From contig NZ_BAHE01000055.1 of NCBI RefSeq assembly GCF_000298235.1, positions 1 through 55,791 on the forward strand: a DNA stretch of 55,791 bases. The letters run 5' to 3'. This document shows, piece after piece, positions 33,994-46,595 of the stretch; the stretch's first letter is position 1; each line of letters starts with the position of its first letter. Under the pieces are notes generated by a model. The model saw only the letters and a program-made list of their open reading frames with translations, did no database searches and was not told where the DNA came from. Both the position numbers and the translations under genes were made by a program. This stretch comes from Gordonia namibiensis NBRC 108229. GTDB taxonomy: Bacteria; Actinomycetota; Actinomycetes; Mycobacteriales; Mycobacteriaceae.

Positions 33994-34635
33994 TCAGGGG
34001 GCGGCGGTGGTCGGGGCGAGCCACATCCCGGTGAGGGCGTCGACGACGATCTCGCACTGCTGCTGCCAGGGCGTGACCGGGTGATCACGGGACTCGGCGG
34101 CGCGCTCGATGTCGGCCAGCGTGTTCACGATGATGTGGCGCGTCATGTTGTTGCGCATCTCGAGGACGGGAGCGGGAAACTCCGGCAGTGCGCCGTACAA
34201 GCCCTCGAGGATTGCCAGCAGCGGCTCGGACTCGCCCATCTTCTCGTACAACAGGATGGTGGTCGCCGGGTCGCTGGACACGTTCGCGAAAAACCGGGCG
34301 AAGTAGGTCGGTGCACCGAGCCCGCCGAGATACTCGATCTCGGGGCACACCAGGCAACGGATCCAGTCGCGGACCTGCGGGTCCGACGCGATCGCGTCGA
34401 GTGCCTTCTGACGCAGTCGATCGATGCTGGCGTTGTGTTTGTCGAGGGTGGCCCGGATCAGGTCGTCCTTGGAACCGAAGTGATGTCCGACCGCGTAGTT
34501 GTTGCCCTGACCGGCAGCTTTGCTGATCTGCCTGCTGGAGACCGCGGACACGCCGTGTAGCGCGATCAACTCCTCCGCCGCGCCGATCAGCGCCAGGCGG
34601 GTACGGGCAGACTGCTCGGTCTTCCCATCGGTCAT
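33994..34635 (-). CDS. TetR-family transcriptional regulator
   Basis: 213 residues. The helix-turn-helix (about 10-60) reads TRLALIGAAEELIALHGVSAVSSRQISKAAGQGNNYAVGHHFGSKDDLI. The His-His-Phe of the last helix and the C-terminal domain (ALPEFPAPVLEMRNNMTRHIIVNTLAD) resemble actinobacterial TetR regulators of lipid or steroid genes. It is divergent from the OPT transporter across 207 bp and may control it. The cholesterol oxidase is convergent. No clear palindrome was seen in the intergenic region. Confidence 0.9.
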   Translation of the reverse strand: MTDGKTEQSARTRLALIGAAEELIALHGVSAVSSRQISKAAGQGNNYAVGHHFGSKDDLIRATLDKHNASIDRLRQKALDAIASDPQVRDWIRCLVCPEIEYLGGLGAPTYFARFFANVSSDPATTILLYEKMGESEPLLAILEGLYGALPEFPAPVLEMRNNMTRHIIVNTLADIERAAESRDHPVTPWQQQCEIVVDALTGMWLAPTTAAP

Positions 34636-34842
34636 GGGTAGATGATGCCCTACCGTGGTCGTCGTCCGGCGCCGGGATCGCGACCTGTCACCGCCGCATT
34701 CGACGCGCGCGCCGACCTTCGCGGAGGGACCAGGTTTGCGTCGGTCAGGCCACCCGGTCCTAAGGTGGATCGACTGTACTCAAGTGAATCCGGTCCGCGT
34801 TCTGATGCGGAGGGCCGTTCACGACCTGTGTGAGGGGACCTG

Positions 34843-36867
34843 ATGGCGACGACGCCCACGGCCACGACAAGTCTGCGAGAACTGACGCTCCGAGGAGTCA
34901 TCCTCGGCGGGGTCATCACTCTCGTCTTCACCGCGGCCAACGTCTATCTCGGGCTCAAGGTCGGTCTCACCTTCGCCACCGCCATCCCGGCGGCGGTGAT
35001 CTCGATGAGCATCCTGCGGTACTTCGCCAACCACTCGGTGGTGGAGAACAACATCGTTCAGACGATCGCGTCCGCGGCCGGCACGTTGTCGGCGATCATC
35101 TTCGTGATCCCCGGTCTGGTGATGATCGGGTGGTGGACGGGATTCCCGTACTGGATCACGGTCGCCGTCTGCGCGATCGGCGGCATCCTCGGCGTCATGT
35201 ACTCGATCCCACTGCGCCGGGCGCTGGTCACGGGATCGGACCTGCCCTACCCCGAAGGCGTTGCGGCAGCCGAGGTCCTGAAGGTCGGTGACTCGGCCGG
35301 CGGTGCCACGGAGAACAAGGCCGGGTTGCGCACCATCGTCATCGGTTCGATCGCCTCGGCGGGATTCGCCCTGCTGACGAAGCTGAAGGTCCTGAGCGAC
35401 TCGATCGCCACAACCATCAAGATCGGCGCGGGCGGCACCCTGTTCACCGCCGGACTGTCGATGTCGCTCATCGGCATCGGGCACCTCGTCGGCGTCACCG
35501 TCGGTGTGGCGATGCTCGTCGGACTGCTCATCTCCTACGGTGTGCTGCTGCCGATCCAGAGCCAGAACCAGGGTGAGGCCGGGGAGTCGCTCAGCGACGT
35601 GGTCTCGGGGGTCTTCGCCAACGACGTCCGCCTCATCGGTGCGGGCGCCATCGCGATCGCCGCGATCTGGACCCTGATCAAGGTCATGGGCCCGATCGCC
35701 CGCGGGATCAAGGGTTCACTCGCCTCGTCGCGGTCACGGCGCGAGGGCCAGACCGTGGACATCACCGAGCGCGACATCCCCTTCAACATCGTCGGCGGCA
35801 GCATTCTGGTGCTGCTCATCCCGATCGGTCTGCTGTTGTGGGACTTCGTGCACGACACCGTCCTCGAGGGCAGCGCCGCCGGGATCATCGCGGTGAGCAT
35901 CGTGTTCGTCTTCGTCATCGGTCTCGCGGTGGCGGCGGTCTGCGGCTACATGGCCGGCCTCATCGGCTCGTCGAACTCCCCGATCTCTGGCGTCGGCATC
36001 CTGGTGGTCCTCATCGCCGCGATCCTCATCAAGGCGACCTTCGGCGGCGCCGACTCCTCCCAGACCGACGCCCTGATCGCCTACACACTGTTCACGGCCG
36101 CGGTGGTCTTCGGCGTCGCGACGATCTCCAATGACAACCTGCAGGACCTCAAGACCGGTCAGCTGGTCGGCGCGACCCCGTGGAAACAGCAGGTGGCGTT
36201 GGTGATCGGTGTGCTCTTCGGTTCGGCCATCATTCCGCCGATCCTCGGCCTCATGTACGACGTGTTCGGCTTCGTCGGCGCCCCCGGTGCCGGCCCCGAC
36301 GCGCTGGCCGCACCGCAGGCGGGCCTGCTGTCCACCCTCGCCAAGGGTGTGCTCGGCGCCGATCTCAACTGGGGCCTCATCGGACTCGGCGCCCTCATCG
36401 GCGCGGTCGTCATCCTCATCGACGAACTGCTGGGTCGTGCGGGCAAGTTCCGGCTGCCGCCGCTCGCGGTGGGCATGGGCATGTACCTGCCGATGTCGGT
36501 CACCCTCATCATCCCGGTGGGCGCCTTTCTCGGGCACTTCTACAACCGGTGGGCCGAACGCAGCGGCGGCGCAGTCGAACACAAGAAGCGCATGGGTGTG
36601 CTGCTCGCGACCGGCCTGATCGTCGGTGAGGCACTCTTCGGTGTGGTCTTCGCGGGCATCGTCGCCGCGACCGGCGACGACTCCGTACTGGCCATCGTCG
36701 GCGACGGCTTCGAGACCTGGGCGCAGATCCTCGGGGTCATCGTGTTCGCCGGCGTGATCGCCCTGCTCTACGACCGCATCGCCAAGCTCGCCGCCGCCAG
36801 CGGCACCGTCCCCGACACGGCTGTCGCCGGCGCCGACGACGCCCCCAAGACCGACCCGAAGGGCTGA
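34843..36867 (+). CDS. OPT-family oligopeptide (or metal-chelate) transporter
   Basis: 674 residues with about 14-16 membrane helices. It opens LRELTLRGVILGGVITLVFTAANVYLGLKVGLTFATAIPAAVISM, the hallmark of bacterial OPT proteins. The proton-coupled family imports short peptides or metal-siderophore chelates. GSSNSPISGVGI and SNDNLQDLKTGQLVGATPWKQQ are also conserved. A GAGGGG ribosome site precedes the ATG. Its neighbours are a divergent TetR gene and a convergent 2,2-dialkylglycine decarboxylase 25 bp downstream, which makes uptake of peptides containing dialkylglycines an interesting possibility. Confidence 0.93.
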   Translation: MATTPTATTSLRELTLRGVILGGVITLVFTAANVYLGLKVGLTFATAIPAAVISMSILRYFANHSVVENNIVQTIASAAGTLSAIIFVIPGLVMIGWWTGFPYWITVAVCAIGGILGVMYSIPLRRALVTGSDLPYPEGVAAAEVLKVGDSAGGATENKAGLRTIVIGSIASAGFALLTKLKVLSDSIATTIKIGAGGTLFTAGLSMSLIGIGHLVGVTVGVAMLVGLLISYGVLLPIQSQNQGEAGESLSDVVSGVFANDVRLIGAGAIAIAAIWTLIKVMGPIARGIKGSLASSRSRREGQTVDITERDIPFNIVGGSILVLLIPIGLLLWDFVHDTVLEGSAAGIIAVSIVFVFVIGLAVAAVCGYMAGLIGSSNSPISGVGILVVLIAAILIKATFGGADSSQTDALIAYTLFTAAVVFGVATISNDNLQDLKTGQLVGATPWKQQVALVIGVLFGSAIIPPILGLMYDVFGFVGAPGAGPDALAAPQAGLLSTLAKGVLGADLNWGLIGLGALIGAVVILIDELLGRAGKFRLPPLAVGMGMYLPMSVTLIIPVGAFLGHFYNRWAERSGGAVEHKKRMGVLLATGLIVGEALFGVVFAGIVAATGDDSVLAIVGDGFETWAQILGVIVFAGVIALLYDRIAKLAAASGTVPDTAVAGADDAPKTDPKG

Positions 36868-36892
36868 GGCCCGAGGAGTCAGCCTCGGCGGA

Positions 36893-38967
<2,075 letters not shown>

Positions 38968-38970
38968 CCC

Positions 38971-39540
38971 TCAGCCGGGGACGCGGCTGTGGGCGAACTC
39001 GGCCACGATCGCGGCGTTGAACGCCGGCAGGTCGTCGGGCTTACGGCTGGTGATCAGCACGCTGTCGCCGCCTCGACACGTGACGACCTCCTCGTCGACC
39101 CAGTTGCCGCCGGCGTTGATGACGTCGGTCTTGATGCTCGGGAACGAGGTGAGGGTGCGTCCGCGTACGACATCGGCCTCGATGAGGGTCCACGGAGCGT
39201 GACAGATCGCGGCGACGGGCTTGCCTGCCTCGAAGAAGCCGCGCACGAAACGCACGGCCGGCGCGGAGGCGCGCAGGAAGTCGGGGTTGGCGACGCCGCC
39301 CGGGAGGACCAGGGCGTCGAAGTCGGCGATGCGGGCGTCCTCGAGAGTCCTGTCGACGGGAAAGGTGTCGGCCTTGTCGAGGTGATCGAACGCCTGGACC
39401 GTGCCGGCGTCGGTGGAGACGAGCACCGGCTTCCCACCGCAGGCCTCGATGGACTTCCAGGGTTCGGTGAGCTCCACCTGCTCGGCGCCCTCGGTGGCCA
39501 CCAGGAATGCGACGGTGACGTTGTTGAGTTCTTCGGCCAT
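38971..39540 (-). CDS. DJ-1/PfpI-family protein (YraA/YfkM-like stress protease or deglycase)
   Basis: 189 residues from the ATG at 39540 with a GAGGAG ribosome site; the extension to 39702 crosses the promoter. It has VTVAFLVATEGAEQVELTEPW, DALVLPGGVANPDFLR, and the nucleophile elbow AICHAPWTLIEADVV with Cys next to His, as in PfpI peptidases and related deglycases. It likely has a role in protein quality control or detoxification of reactive aldehydes. Stand-alone gene. Confidence 0.9.
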   Translation of the reverse strand: MAEELNNVTVAFLVATEGAEQVELTEPWKSIEACGGKPVLVSTDAGTVQAFDHLDKADTFPVDRTLEDARIADFDALVLPGGVANPDFLRASAPAVRFVRGFFEAGKPVAAICHAPWTLIEADVVRGRTLTSFPSIKTDVINAGGNWVDEEVVTCRGGDSVLITSRKPDDLPAFNAAIVAEFAHSRVPG

Positions 39541-39764
39541 GGTGTCTCCTCCTCGTATGCACAGGCGGGGTCGGGGGTGCTCCGTCGTGCGGGCTGATCG
39601 ATCCGACCGCGTCTTGGTCGCAGGCACACGGCGTAGGCCGCGTCGCCTGTATCGGACATACCCACCCACGCTCGGCCCCAACCGTGACGCGCGTCGGCTC
39701 ACCGTGTTGAATGGCCAGCGATCACGGCTCCGCGGGGGCGGATGAGGTGAAGGGGGAACCTGTC

Positions 39765-40829
39765 ATGGCCGGTCTCGACGGCGTCGCGAAGCTGCTGCAT
39801 CTGGCTCGCGGTGGGGAGGTCGGCGAACCCCACGAAACCCCGAACACCGTGCTCGAAGACGCGCCACATCGGCAGTTGCGGCGCTACTGCAGCGTCGAGC
39901 AGCTGACGTCGGCCCGCCGGTCGTCGCAGCGGCCGGTGCTGCTGGTCCCGCCGCTGGCGGTGTCCACGGACTGCTACGACCTCGCGTCCGGACTCAGCGT
40001 GGTGGAGTACCTGCTGTCCACGGGCCGGGTGCCCTACGTGCTCGACTTCGGGGACATGACCCGCGACGACCGGCACCTCGGGTTCGCCGACTTCTTCGCC
40101 GACATCGTCCCCGGCGCGATCGCTGCGACCCTGGCGGACTTCGACGAGGGGTCATCGGGCGGCGGTGTGGACCTGCTCAGCTGGAGTCTCGGCGGCACCA
40201 TCTCGTTCCTGACCGTCGCCGCCGACCCGGCTCTGCCGGTGCGGTCCATCACCGCGGTCGGTACCCCGCTGGACTATGACCGCGTCCCGCCGTACCCGCT
40301 GGTGAAGACGCTGATGCGGCCCCTCGGGCCCAAACCGGTGTCTCTCGCGCTGCGGGCTCTGGGCGGTATCCCGGCCCTTCTCGTGCGTACCGCCTACCGC
40401 GGTACCGCCTGGCAGCGCGAGCTCAAGAAACCCGGCTACATCATCCGCAACGCCGACGACACCGAGGCCTTGACGAGGATGAAGGCCATCGACCGCTTCC
40501 AGGACACGATGCCCGGTTACCCCGGCAAGGCGTCCGAGGAGATGTGGGAGAAGTTCATCATGCACGGCGACCTGGCCCGCGGCGTGCTGACCTTCGACGA
40601 CGTCACGGTCGAGTTGTCGAAGGTCGCGGTGCCGGTGCAGCTGTTCGGCAGCCACCGCGACGCCATCGTCAGCTGGGAGGCCGCCCACCACGGCGTCGAC
40701 CTGTTCACCGGGTCACCGCGCGTCGAGTTCACCACCGTGGAGACCAGCCATCTCGGGCTCATCGCCGGATCGGCCGCCGTCGAACAGACGTGGCCGCGGA
40801 TCGACGAGTTCCTGTCGAGCCTGGACTAG
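39765..40829 (+). CDS. Alpha/beta-hydrolase of the PhaC-like family
   Basis: 354 residues from the ATG at 39765, 8 bp after AAGGGGGAA; an in-frame ATG at 39711 lacks a site. It has the PhaC-like layout: RPVLLVPPLAVSTDCYDL, VPYVLDFGDMTRDDRHLGFADFF, the Ser nucleophile in LLSWSLGGTISF, Asp in FGSHRDAIVSW and His in VETSHLGLIAG. The Ser replaces the Cys of true polyhydroxyalkanoate synthases, so a hydrolase or acyl-transfer role is more likely. The stop overlaps the end of the convergent gene by 4 bp. Confidence 0.85.
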   Translation: MAGLDGVAKLLHLARGGEVGEPHETPNTVLEDAPHRQLRRYCSVEQLTSARRSSQRPVLLVPPLAVSTDCYDLASGLSVVEYLLSTGRVPYVLDFGDMTRDDRHLGFADFFADIVPGAIAATLADFDEGSSGGGVDLLSWSLGGTISFLTVAADPALPVRSITAVGTPLDYDRVPPYPLVKTLMRPLGPKPVSLALRALGGIPALLVRTAYRGTAWQRELKKPGYIIRNADDTEALTRMKAIDRFQDTMPGYPGKASEEMWEKFIMHGDLARGVLTFDDVTVELSKVAVPVQLFGSHRDAIVSWEAAHHGVDLFTGSPRVEFTTVETSHLGLIAGSAAVEQTWPRIDEFLSSLD

Positions 40830-41962
40830 GGGGCGACGCTCAGCCAGTCGGCGAAGCCCGACGGGTCGTGACGGCCGAGCGCGCCGTGCTCGAACAGGCC
40901 CCAACCGGTTCGGGTCGTGCCGTCGCCTTCCCGGCAGGTCGCCCGTCCGACGTGGTCGATGACGCCGAACGGCATGCGCCCGATGATCTCCGGGCTGGTC
41001 ATGTCGTAGGTGAGGCGCTCGGTGAAGTCCTCACCGCGCCAGACGCCGTGGAGCCAGTCGGGATCGCCGCCGTACCCGCCGCCGACGTGGATCGGGACGG
41101 GCAGCAGTGACTCCACCTCGAACGTCACCGCCGACCCGTCCGATGCGGTGGCGGAAATGGTTGCACCGGTGGGAATCCGGGTTCCCGAGGCGTAGTGCAC
41201 CGAGATCCTCGGCCAGCCGAGTTGTTCGACGCGGCCGTCCTTCCAGACGCGGGAGCAGTCGTTGAGGGTGCGGAACCCGTTCGGGTCCTCCTGCACGATG
41301 AGGACGAGCTGGAAGTCGTCGAAGGCCATCGGCACGTACAGCCACCACATGCCCTCGAAGGGCGGATCTGCCGGTCGCCCTGCGGGTTCCGGTTCGCCCA
41401 CCGGCCGGATGCCCCAGGACCGGTCGCGGGTCCCGATCCACGTCGACGGGTCGACCGCGATGTGTTCGCCGTCGACGGTGATGGACCCGCGCCAGGTGCC
41501 GACCTGGGCGAAGCGTTGCGCGTCGAGCGTGACCTTGGTGCCCTGTCGCATGATGTGGGGCTGCTCCAGGAGTGGGTCGAACAGACCTTCCCAGTGCAGG
41601 TCGACGGCGATGCCCTCGGTCTCGGCGAGCGTGAGATGCAGTGTGCGCAGGGGCTCGTCGACAGACAGTCGGTACGCCCCGACGTGCTGGTCGAGTCGGT
41701 CGCCGTCGATGGCGTCGGACAGGTGCACTGCGGTCTGGGTGTCCGGGCCGTCTTCCTGCCGGCGTCGGATCAGGACGAAGGCATCCTTGACCCCGAGGTT
41801 CGGGTAGTAACCGATGCCGGTGATCAGGAAGATGTTGCCGCTGCGATCGTGGGCGTTGAGATAGGCGCGGTCGTAGAAGTTGCGGTCGGAGTTCGCCGGC
41901 CAGGCGATCGGTTGCGGCAGTTGATGAATCGGGAACTCGTCGAGTGGTCCGAGACCGGACAT
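40826..41962 (-). CDS. Lipocalin/CrtC-like (AttH-type) beta-barrel protein
   Basis: 378 residues, soluble, with no signal peptide. The beta-rich pattern with WEGLFDPLLEQPHIMRQGTKVTLDAQRFAQVGTWRGSITVDG, TRDRSWGIRPVG and GMWWLYVPMAFDDFQLVLIVQED recalls two-domain calycins such as AttH and the carotenoid hydratase CrtC. I make that assignment with modest confidence. It starts 4 bp after an APH-fold kinase on the same strand, and the two probably work on one hydrophobic substrate. Function unknown. Confidence 0.65.
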   Translation of the reverse strand: MSGLGPLDEFPIHQLPQPIAWPANSDRNFYDRAYLNAHDRSGNIFLITGIGYYPNLGVKDAFVLIRRRQEDGPDTQTAVHLSDAIDGDRLDQHVGAYRLSVDEPLRTLHLTLAETEGIAVDLHWEGLFDPLLEQPHIMRQGTKVTLDAQRFAQVGTWRGSITVDGEHIAVDPSTWIGTRDRSWGIRPVGEPEPAGRPADPPFEGMWWLYVPMAFDDFQLVLIVQEDPNGFRTLNDCSRVWKDGRVEQLGWPRISVHYASGTRIPTGATISATASDGSAVTFEVESLLPVPIHVGGGYGGDPDWLHGVWRGEDFTERLTYDMTSPEIIGRMPFGVIDHVGRATCREGDGTTRTGWGLFEHGALGRHDPSGFADWLSVAP

Positions 41963-41966
41963 GGGA

Positions 41967-43133
<1,167 letters not shown>

Positions 43134-43204
43134 TAATGACAGCAGACGGGTCGCGGCCCCGCAGCGACTTCGGCAAAATCGCGACTGCGACGAGAGTTGG
43201 TCTC

Positions 43205-43834
43205 ATGGACGCTGGACCCGACGGGGCTGGTCTCGCCGCCGGCCTCGACGGCGCGGGACCGGTCGAGGCGACAGCCGGGCGGCCCCGCGACGCGCGGATC
43301 GACGCCGCGGTGCTCGACGCGGCGGCCCGACTCGTCGTCGAGGTGGGTTATCACCGCCTGACGATGGCCGCGGTCGCCGAGCGGGCGGGCACCACCAAGA
43401 CGGCGCTGTACCGGCGATGGTCGGGTAAGGCCGAGCTCGTACACGACGTGGTGTTCGCGCAGATGACGCGTCTACCGCCGTCGAGCGGCGAGATGGAGGC
43501 CGACCTGCGGTCTATGGTCGACGCCGCCCGAGACCTGTTCGCCAGGCCGGTGACCCGTGTCGCGCTGCCCGGCCTGATCGCCGACATGTCCGCCGACCCG
43601 GCCCTCGCCGCCCGCGTCCACGCGGGCTTCGCCGCGGTGTTCGGGGGTGTGCGCGAGAGGCTGGTGGTCGCGGTCGAGCGCGGCGAGGTGCACCCCGACG
43701 TCGACCCCGACCGTCTCATCGAGGTGGTCGGCGGATCGGCGATGCTGCACGTACTCCTGCTGCGGGACCAAGAGTTCGACGACGACTGGGCGGAGCGGTT
43801 GGTGGCCATCGTCCTTCACGGCGTGATGCGCTGA
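43205..43834 (+). CDS. TetR-family transcriptional regulator
   Basis: 209 residues from the ATG at 43205 (GAGAG 8 bp upstream). In-frame alternatives at 43136 (ATG) and 43124 (GTG) lie beside or inside the operator. The Gly/Ala-rich N-terminus is followed by GRPRDARIDAAVLDAAARLV and an HTH TMAAVAERAGTTKTALYRRWSGKAELV (about 30-75). A C-terminal TetR_C domain is present (VARVHAGFAAVFGGVRERL-like). It probably represses the divergent kinase/lipocalin-like operon. Confidence 0.9.
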   Translation: MDAGPDGAGLAAGLDGAGPVEATAGRPRDARIDAAVLDAAARLVVEVGYHRLTMAAVAERAGTTKTALYRRWSGKAELVHDVVFAQMTRLPPSSGEMEADLRSMVDAARDLFARPVTRVALPGLIADMSADPALAARVHAGFAAVFGGVRERLVVAVERGEVHPDVDPDRLIEVVGGSAMLHVLLLRDQEFDDDWAERLVAIVLHGVMR

Positions 43835-43877
43835 GCCCGATCACCGGTGACGTGGCGAATCGTACGGTGTGGACACC

Positions 43878-43883
43878 TACACT
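43878..43883 (+). promoter_or_regulatory. -10 box of a leaderless promoter
   Basis: TACACT ends 6 bp before the ATG at 43890. In actinobacteria this spacing places transcription start on the A of the ATG, giving a leaderless mRNA. It also explains why the following gene has no ribosome site. Confidence 0.5.
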
Positions 43884-43889
43884 CACTTC

Positions 43890-44330
43890 ATGGCTACCCC
43901 AGACTCCGCCGGCCCCCGCACCACGGACGAGATCGTCGAGAAGATCCTGTCCACCTACGACACCATCACGGTGGTCGGTGCCAGCGCCAACACGGCCAAG
44001 GCCGCCAACGAGGTACCCGCGCACATGAAGCACCTCGGGTGGCGGATCATCCCGGTCAACCCGACCGCTGACGAGATCGTCGGCGAGAAGGTGTACCGAT
44101 CGCTCGCGGACATCCCCGAACAAATCGGCCTCGTCGACGTGTTCCGCCCCGGTCCCGAATGTGCCGACGTCGCGCGCGCCGCGGTCGAGGCAGGCGCGAC
44201 GGCGCTGTGGCTGCAGCTCGGAATCCGTTCCGAGGAGGCCCGCAAGATCGCCGAGGACGCCGGACTGCTCTACGTCGAGGACCGCTGCCTGATCATCGAG
44301 CAGCGGCGCACGGGCATCGTGCCCGCATGA
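43890..44330 (+). CDS. CoA-binding domain protein (YccU-like)
   Basis: 146 residues. A single CoA_binding Rossmann domain has TVVGASANTAKAANEVPAHMKHLGWRIIPVNPTADEIVG, DVFRPGPECADVARAAVEAGATALWLQLGI and the end motif LLYVEDRCLIIEQRR. It is the size of YccU-type proteins, whose role is not settled; they resemble the CoA-binding part of succinyl-CoA synthetases. The start at 43890 is chosen for the leaderless promoter; GTG 43869 is an alternative. Confidence 0.9.
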   Translation: MATPDSAGPRTTDEIVEKILSTYDTITVVGASANTAKAANEVPAHMKHLGWRIIPVNPTADEIVGEKVYRSLADIPEQIGLVDVFRPGPECADVARAAVEAGATALWLQLGIRSEEARKIAEDAGLLYVEDRCLIIEQRRTGIVPA

Positions 44331-44348
44331 TGAGGGAGTGAGTCGGCG

Positions 44349-45122
44349 GTGGAGTTCCTCGACGATCTGACCCATCAACGACTTCCGCTGTTCCTGCTGT
44401 TCGCCTCGTTCACGGTGACCTTCGTCGTGACGCGGGTGATCACCCGGTTGATCCGGGCCGGCAAGGGGCCGTTCAAGAACAACGTGTCGGGCGGGGTCCA
44501 CGTCCACCACATGGTCCCGGGTCTCGCGCTGATGGTCGTGGGCGCGTTCATCTCCGTCGGCGTGAACGGTGTCGAACCGGGTGCCTCGATCAGCGCGGTC
44601 CTGGTCGGCATCGGGGCCTCTCTTGTGCTCGACGAGTTCGCGCTCATCCTGCGTCTGCAGGACGTGTACTGGTCGAGCGAGGGCCAGCTCTCCGTGCAGG
44701 TGGTCGCCCTGACAGTCGCCGCCCTGGGCATGGTCATCCTCGGGTTCAACCCGTTCAATGCCGAGACCGACGTCGAGTTCGGTCCGGTCGCCTTCGCGGT
44801 GACGGCTCCGATCAACATCGCTTGTGCGATCTTCTGCGTGGTCAAAGGCAAATACTCGACGGCGATCGTCGGCGTCTTCATCCCGATCTTCGCCTGGGCC
44901 GGTGCCATTCGTCTGGCCCGGCCGAAGTCCACCTGGGCCCGGCGCCGCTACTCACCGGCCAAGCTGGAGAAGGCGACCGCGCGGGCGCAGCGATTCGATC
45001 ATCGTTGGGGCCGCCGCGGATTGAGCATCGGCGACTGGATCGCCGGTGCACCCACCGATTCGGCGAATCCGGCCGTTCCGGAGAAGCCGACGGACGAGAC
45101 CGGGGACGCGCTGGCGAGCTGA
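44349..45122 (+). CDS. Actinobacterial integral membrane protein of unknown function
   Basis: 257 residues with about six membrane helices between residues 10 and 190, then a basic cytoplasmic tail (RARRRYSPAKLEKATARAQRFDHRWGRR). A conserved-looking motif, GGVHVHHMVPGLALM, near residue 50 puts three His residues at a membrane boundary and could bind a metal. It begins with GTG 18 bp after the CoA-binding gene and is probably cotranscribed. No family function is known to me. Confidence 0.75.
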   Translation: MEFLDDLTHQRLPLFLLFASFTVTFVVTRVITRLIRAGKGPFKNNVSGGVHVHHMVPGLALMVVGAFISVGVNGVEPGASISAVLVGIGASLVLDEFALILRLQDVYWSSEGQLSVQVVALTVAALGMVILGFNPFNAETDVEFGPVAFAVTAPINIACAIFCVVKGKYSTAIVGVFIPIFAWAGAIRLARPKSTWARRRYSPAKLEKATARAQRFDHRWGRRGLSIGDWIAGAPTDSANPAVPEKPTDETGDALAS

Positions 45123-45132
45123 GCCCGCCGCG

Positions 45133-46011
45133 TCACCCCGCATCGAGGCCGAAGGTCTCGCGGACGACATCGACGAACCGTCTTGTCGCGGGAGACGGAT
45201 CGGTTCTCCACACGAAGCCGAGCCGAGCCCGGACGTCGACGCCCTCGATGGGCAAGCCGACCACCCGATCGTCCGTCGCCGCGATGGAAGCGCTGAGGAT
45301 GCCGGTTCCCATGCCGCTGCACACCAATTCGACGATCGCATCGGGAGACGACGCCTCGATCGCGGGCCGGATGGGACTGCCGTGCGCGACTGCGGCGTCG
45401 TCGAAGACGTTCCGGATGCCTGCGCCGCGCGGTAGGCAGATGAGGGACCGTTGCCGCAGTTCCGGGAATCCGGTGTCGGTGCCGCGCTCTTCGTCGGCCG
45501 GGACCACCGCTACGACGGGCTCGGCGATGACGGTCAGTGATTCGGTGCCGCGCGGCAGCTCGTCGCCGTAACCGGCCAGCGCCACGTCGAGGCTGCCGTC
45601 GACGATCGAGGTGATCAGTCGGTCCGACGGGGATTCTCGAAGGCTCAGAGCGACTTTCGGATGGGCGGAACCGAAGGTGCCCAGTGCGGTGAACAGTGGT
45701 GCGATGGTGCATCCCTCGACCATGCCCACCGACAGACTCCCACGGAGCAGTCCACGGACCTCCGACACCGCATCGGCCACCTCCCGGGCCGCGGCCAGTG
45801 CCGCGCGAGCCGCGGGGAGAGCGGCCTGCCCGGCATCGGTGAGACGGACCGAACGTGCGGATCGATCGAAGAGCGCGGATCCCAGCTCGCGTTCGAGGCT
45901 GCGGACCTGTGCGCTGATGTTGGGCTGCGTGGTGTGCACCCGGTGCGCCGCCGCGGTGAAGTTCTCCTCGTTGGCCACTGCGACGAAGTACTCCAGCTGC
46001 CGCATCTCCAT
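45133..46011 (-). CDS. LysR-family transcriptional regulator
   Basis: 292 residues. The N-terminal winged helix (1-60) reads MEMRQLEYFVAVANEENFTAAAHRVHTTQPNISAQVRSLERELGSALFDRSARSVRLTDAG. A periplasmic-binding-protein-like effector domain follows (about 90-290). It is divergent from a SnoaL-like gene, the usual layout for LysR targets. The intergenic region is relatively AT-rich for this genome and probably holds the regulated promoter. Confidence 0.93.
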   Translation of the reverse strand: MEMRQLEYFVAVANEENFTAAAHRVHTTQPNISAQVRSLERELGSALFDRSARSVRLTDAGQAALPAARAALAAAREVADAVSEVRGLLRGSLSVGMVEGCTIAPLFTALGTFGSAHPKVALSLRESPSDRLITSIVDGSLDVALAGYGDELPRGTESLTVIAEPVVAVVPADEERGTDTGFPELRQRSLICLPRGAGIRNVFDDAAVAHGSPIRPAIEASSPDAIVELVCSGMGTGILSASIAATDDRVVGLPIEGVDVRARLGFVWRTDPSPATRRFVDVVRETFGLDAG

Positions 46012-46109
46012 AACCGCCGATGATACCCACTATGAAAACCATTACTTGGACTTATTCATGCTGGCGACGCACGGTGGAGATATCAAGCAAGCCCAACTGA
46101 GAGGACGTC

Positions 46110-46481
46110 ATGACCACCACCTACGAGACCGCCCGCACCCCCGAAGACCTCACCCGCCTCTTCGTCGAGTTCTCCAATGCCGGTGATGCCGACGCCGTCG
46201 CCTCGCTCTACCACGAGGATGCGGTCATGGCCTTCCCTCCGGGGCGGGTAACCCGGGGTAGGGCGGCGATCCGGGACCTCTGGGCGTCGGTCCTCGAACA
46301 CCGTCCGACCTTCGTTCCCGAACCCCCGTTGCCGACCCTCGTCTTCGGCGACGACCTGGCCTTGACCTCGACGCCGCCGCGCGACGGCGCGGGTGCTCGC
46401 GCACAGGTCGTGACCCGACGTTCCGACGGAACCTGGGTGCGGATCATCGATCAGCCCGAGTTCCAGACCCCGACACCCTGA
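46110..46481 (+). CDS. SnoaL-like/NTF2-fold protein
   Basis: 123 residues of the NTF2-like cone fold: TRLFVEFSNAGDADAVASLYHEDAVMAFPPGRVTRGRAAIRDLWASVL is the classic SnoaL_2/ketosteroid-isomerase-like start. No catalytic function can be assigned; many relatives are small-molecule isomerases, cyclases or hydrolases, and others are only binding domains. It is divergent from LysR, which probably controls it. A ribosome site GAGAGGA is present. Confidence 0.85.
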   Translation: MTTTYETARTPEDLTRLFVEFSNAGDADAVASLYHEDAVMAFPPGRVTRGRAAIRDLWASVLEHRPTFVPEPPLPTLVFGDDLALTSTPPRDGAGARAQVVTRRSDGTWVRIIDQPEFQTPTP

Positions 46482-46595
46482 CGCCGGGTCGCCGCCGTCT
46501 TTTTCTGACAGCGGATTCAGCTTCCGTGCTAGCTTCGCTGTGTCGGGGATTACACCGACAGAGCAGTCGATCGGTGCGTGAAGGGATGGGTCTGC

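Noticed and set aside
46032..46059. LysR operator ATGAA-N18-TTCAT between LysR and the SnoaL-like gene
   Set aside because: Arms are short and the spacing does not match the usual T-N11-A pattern; not strong enough to list.
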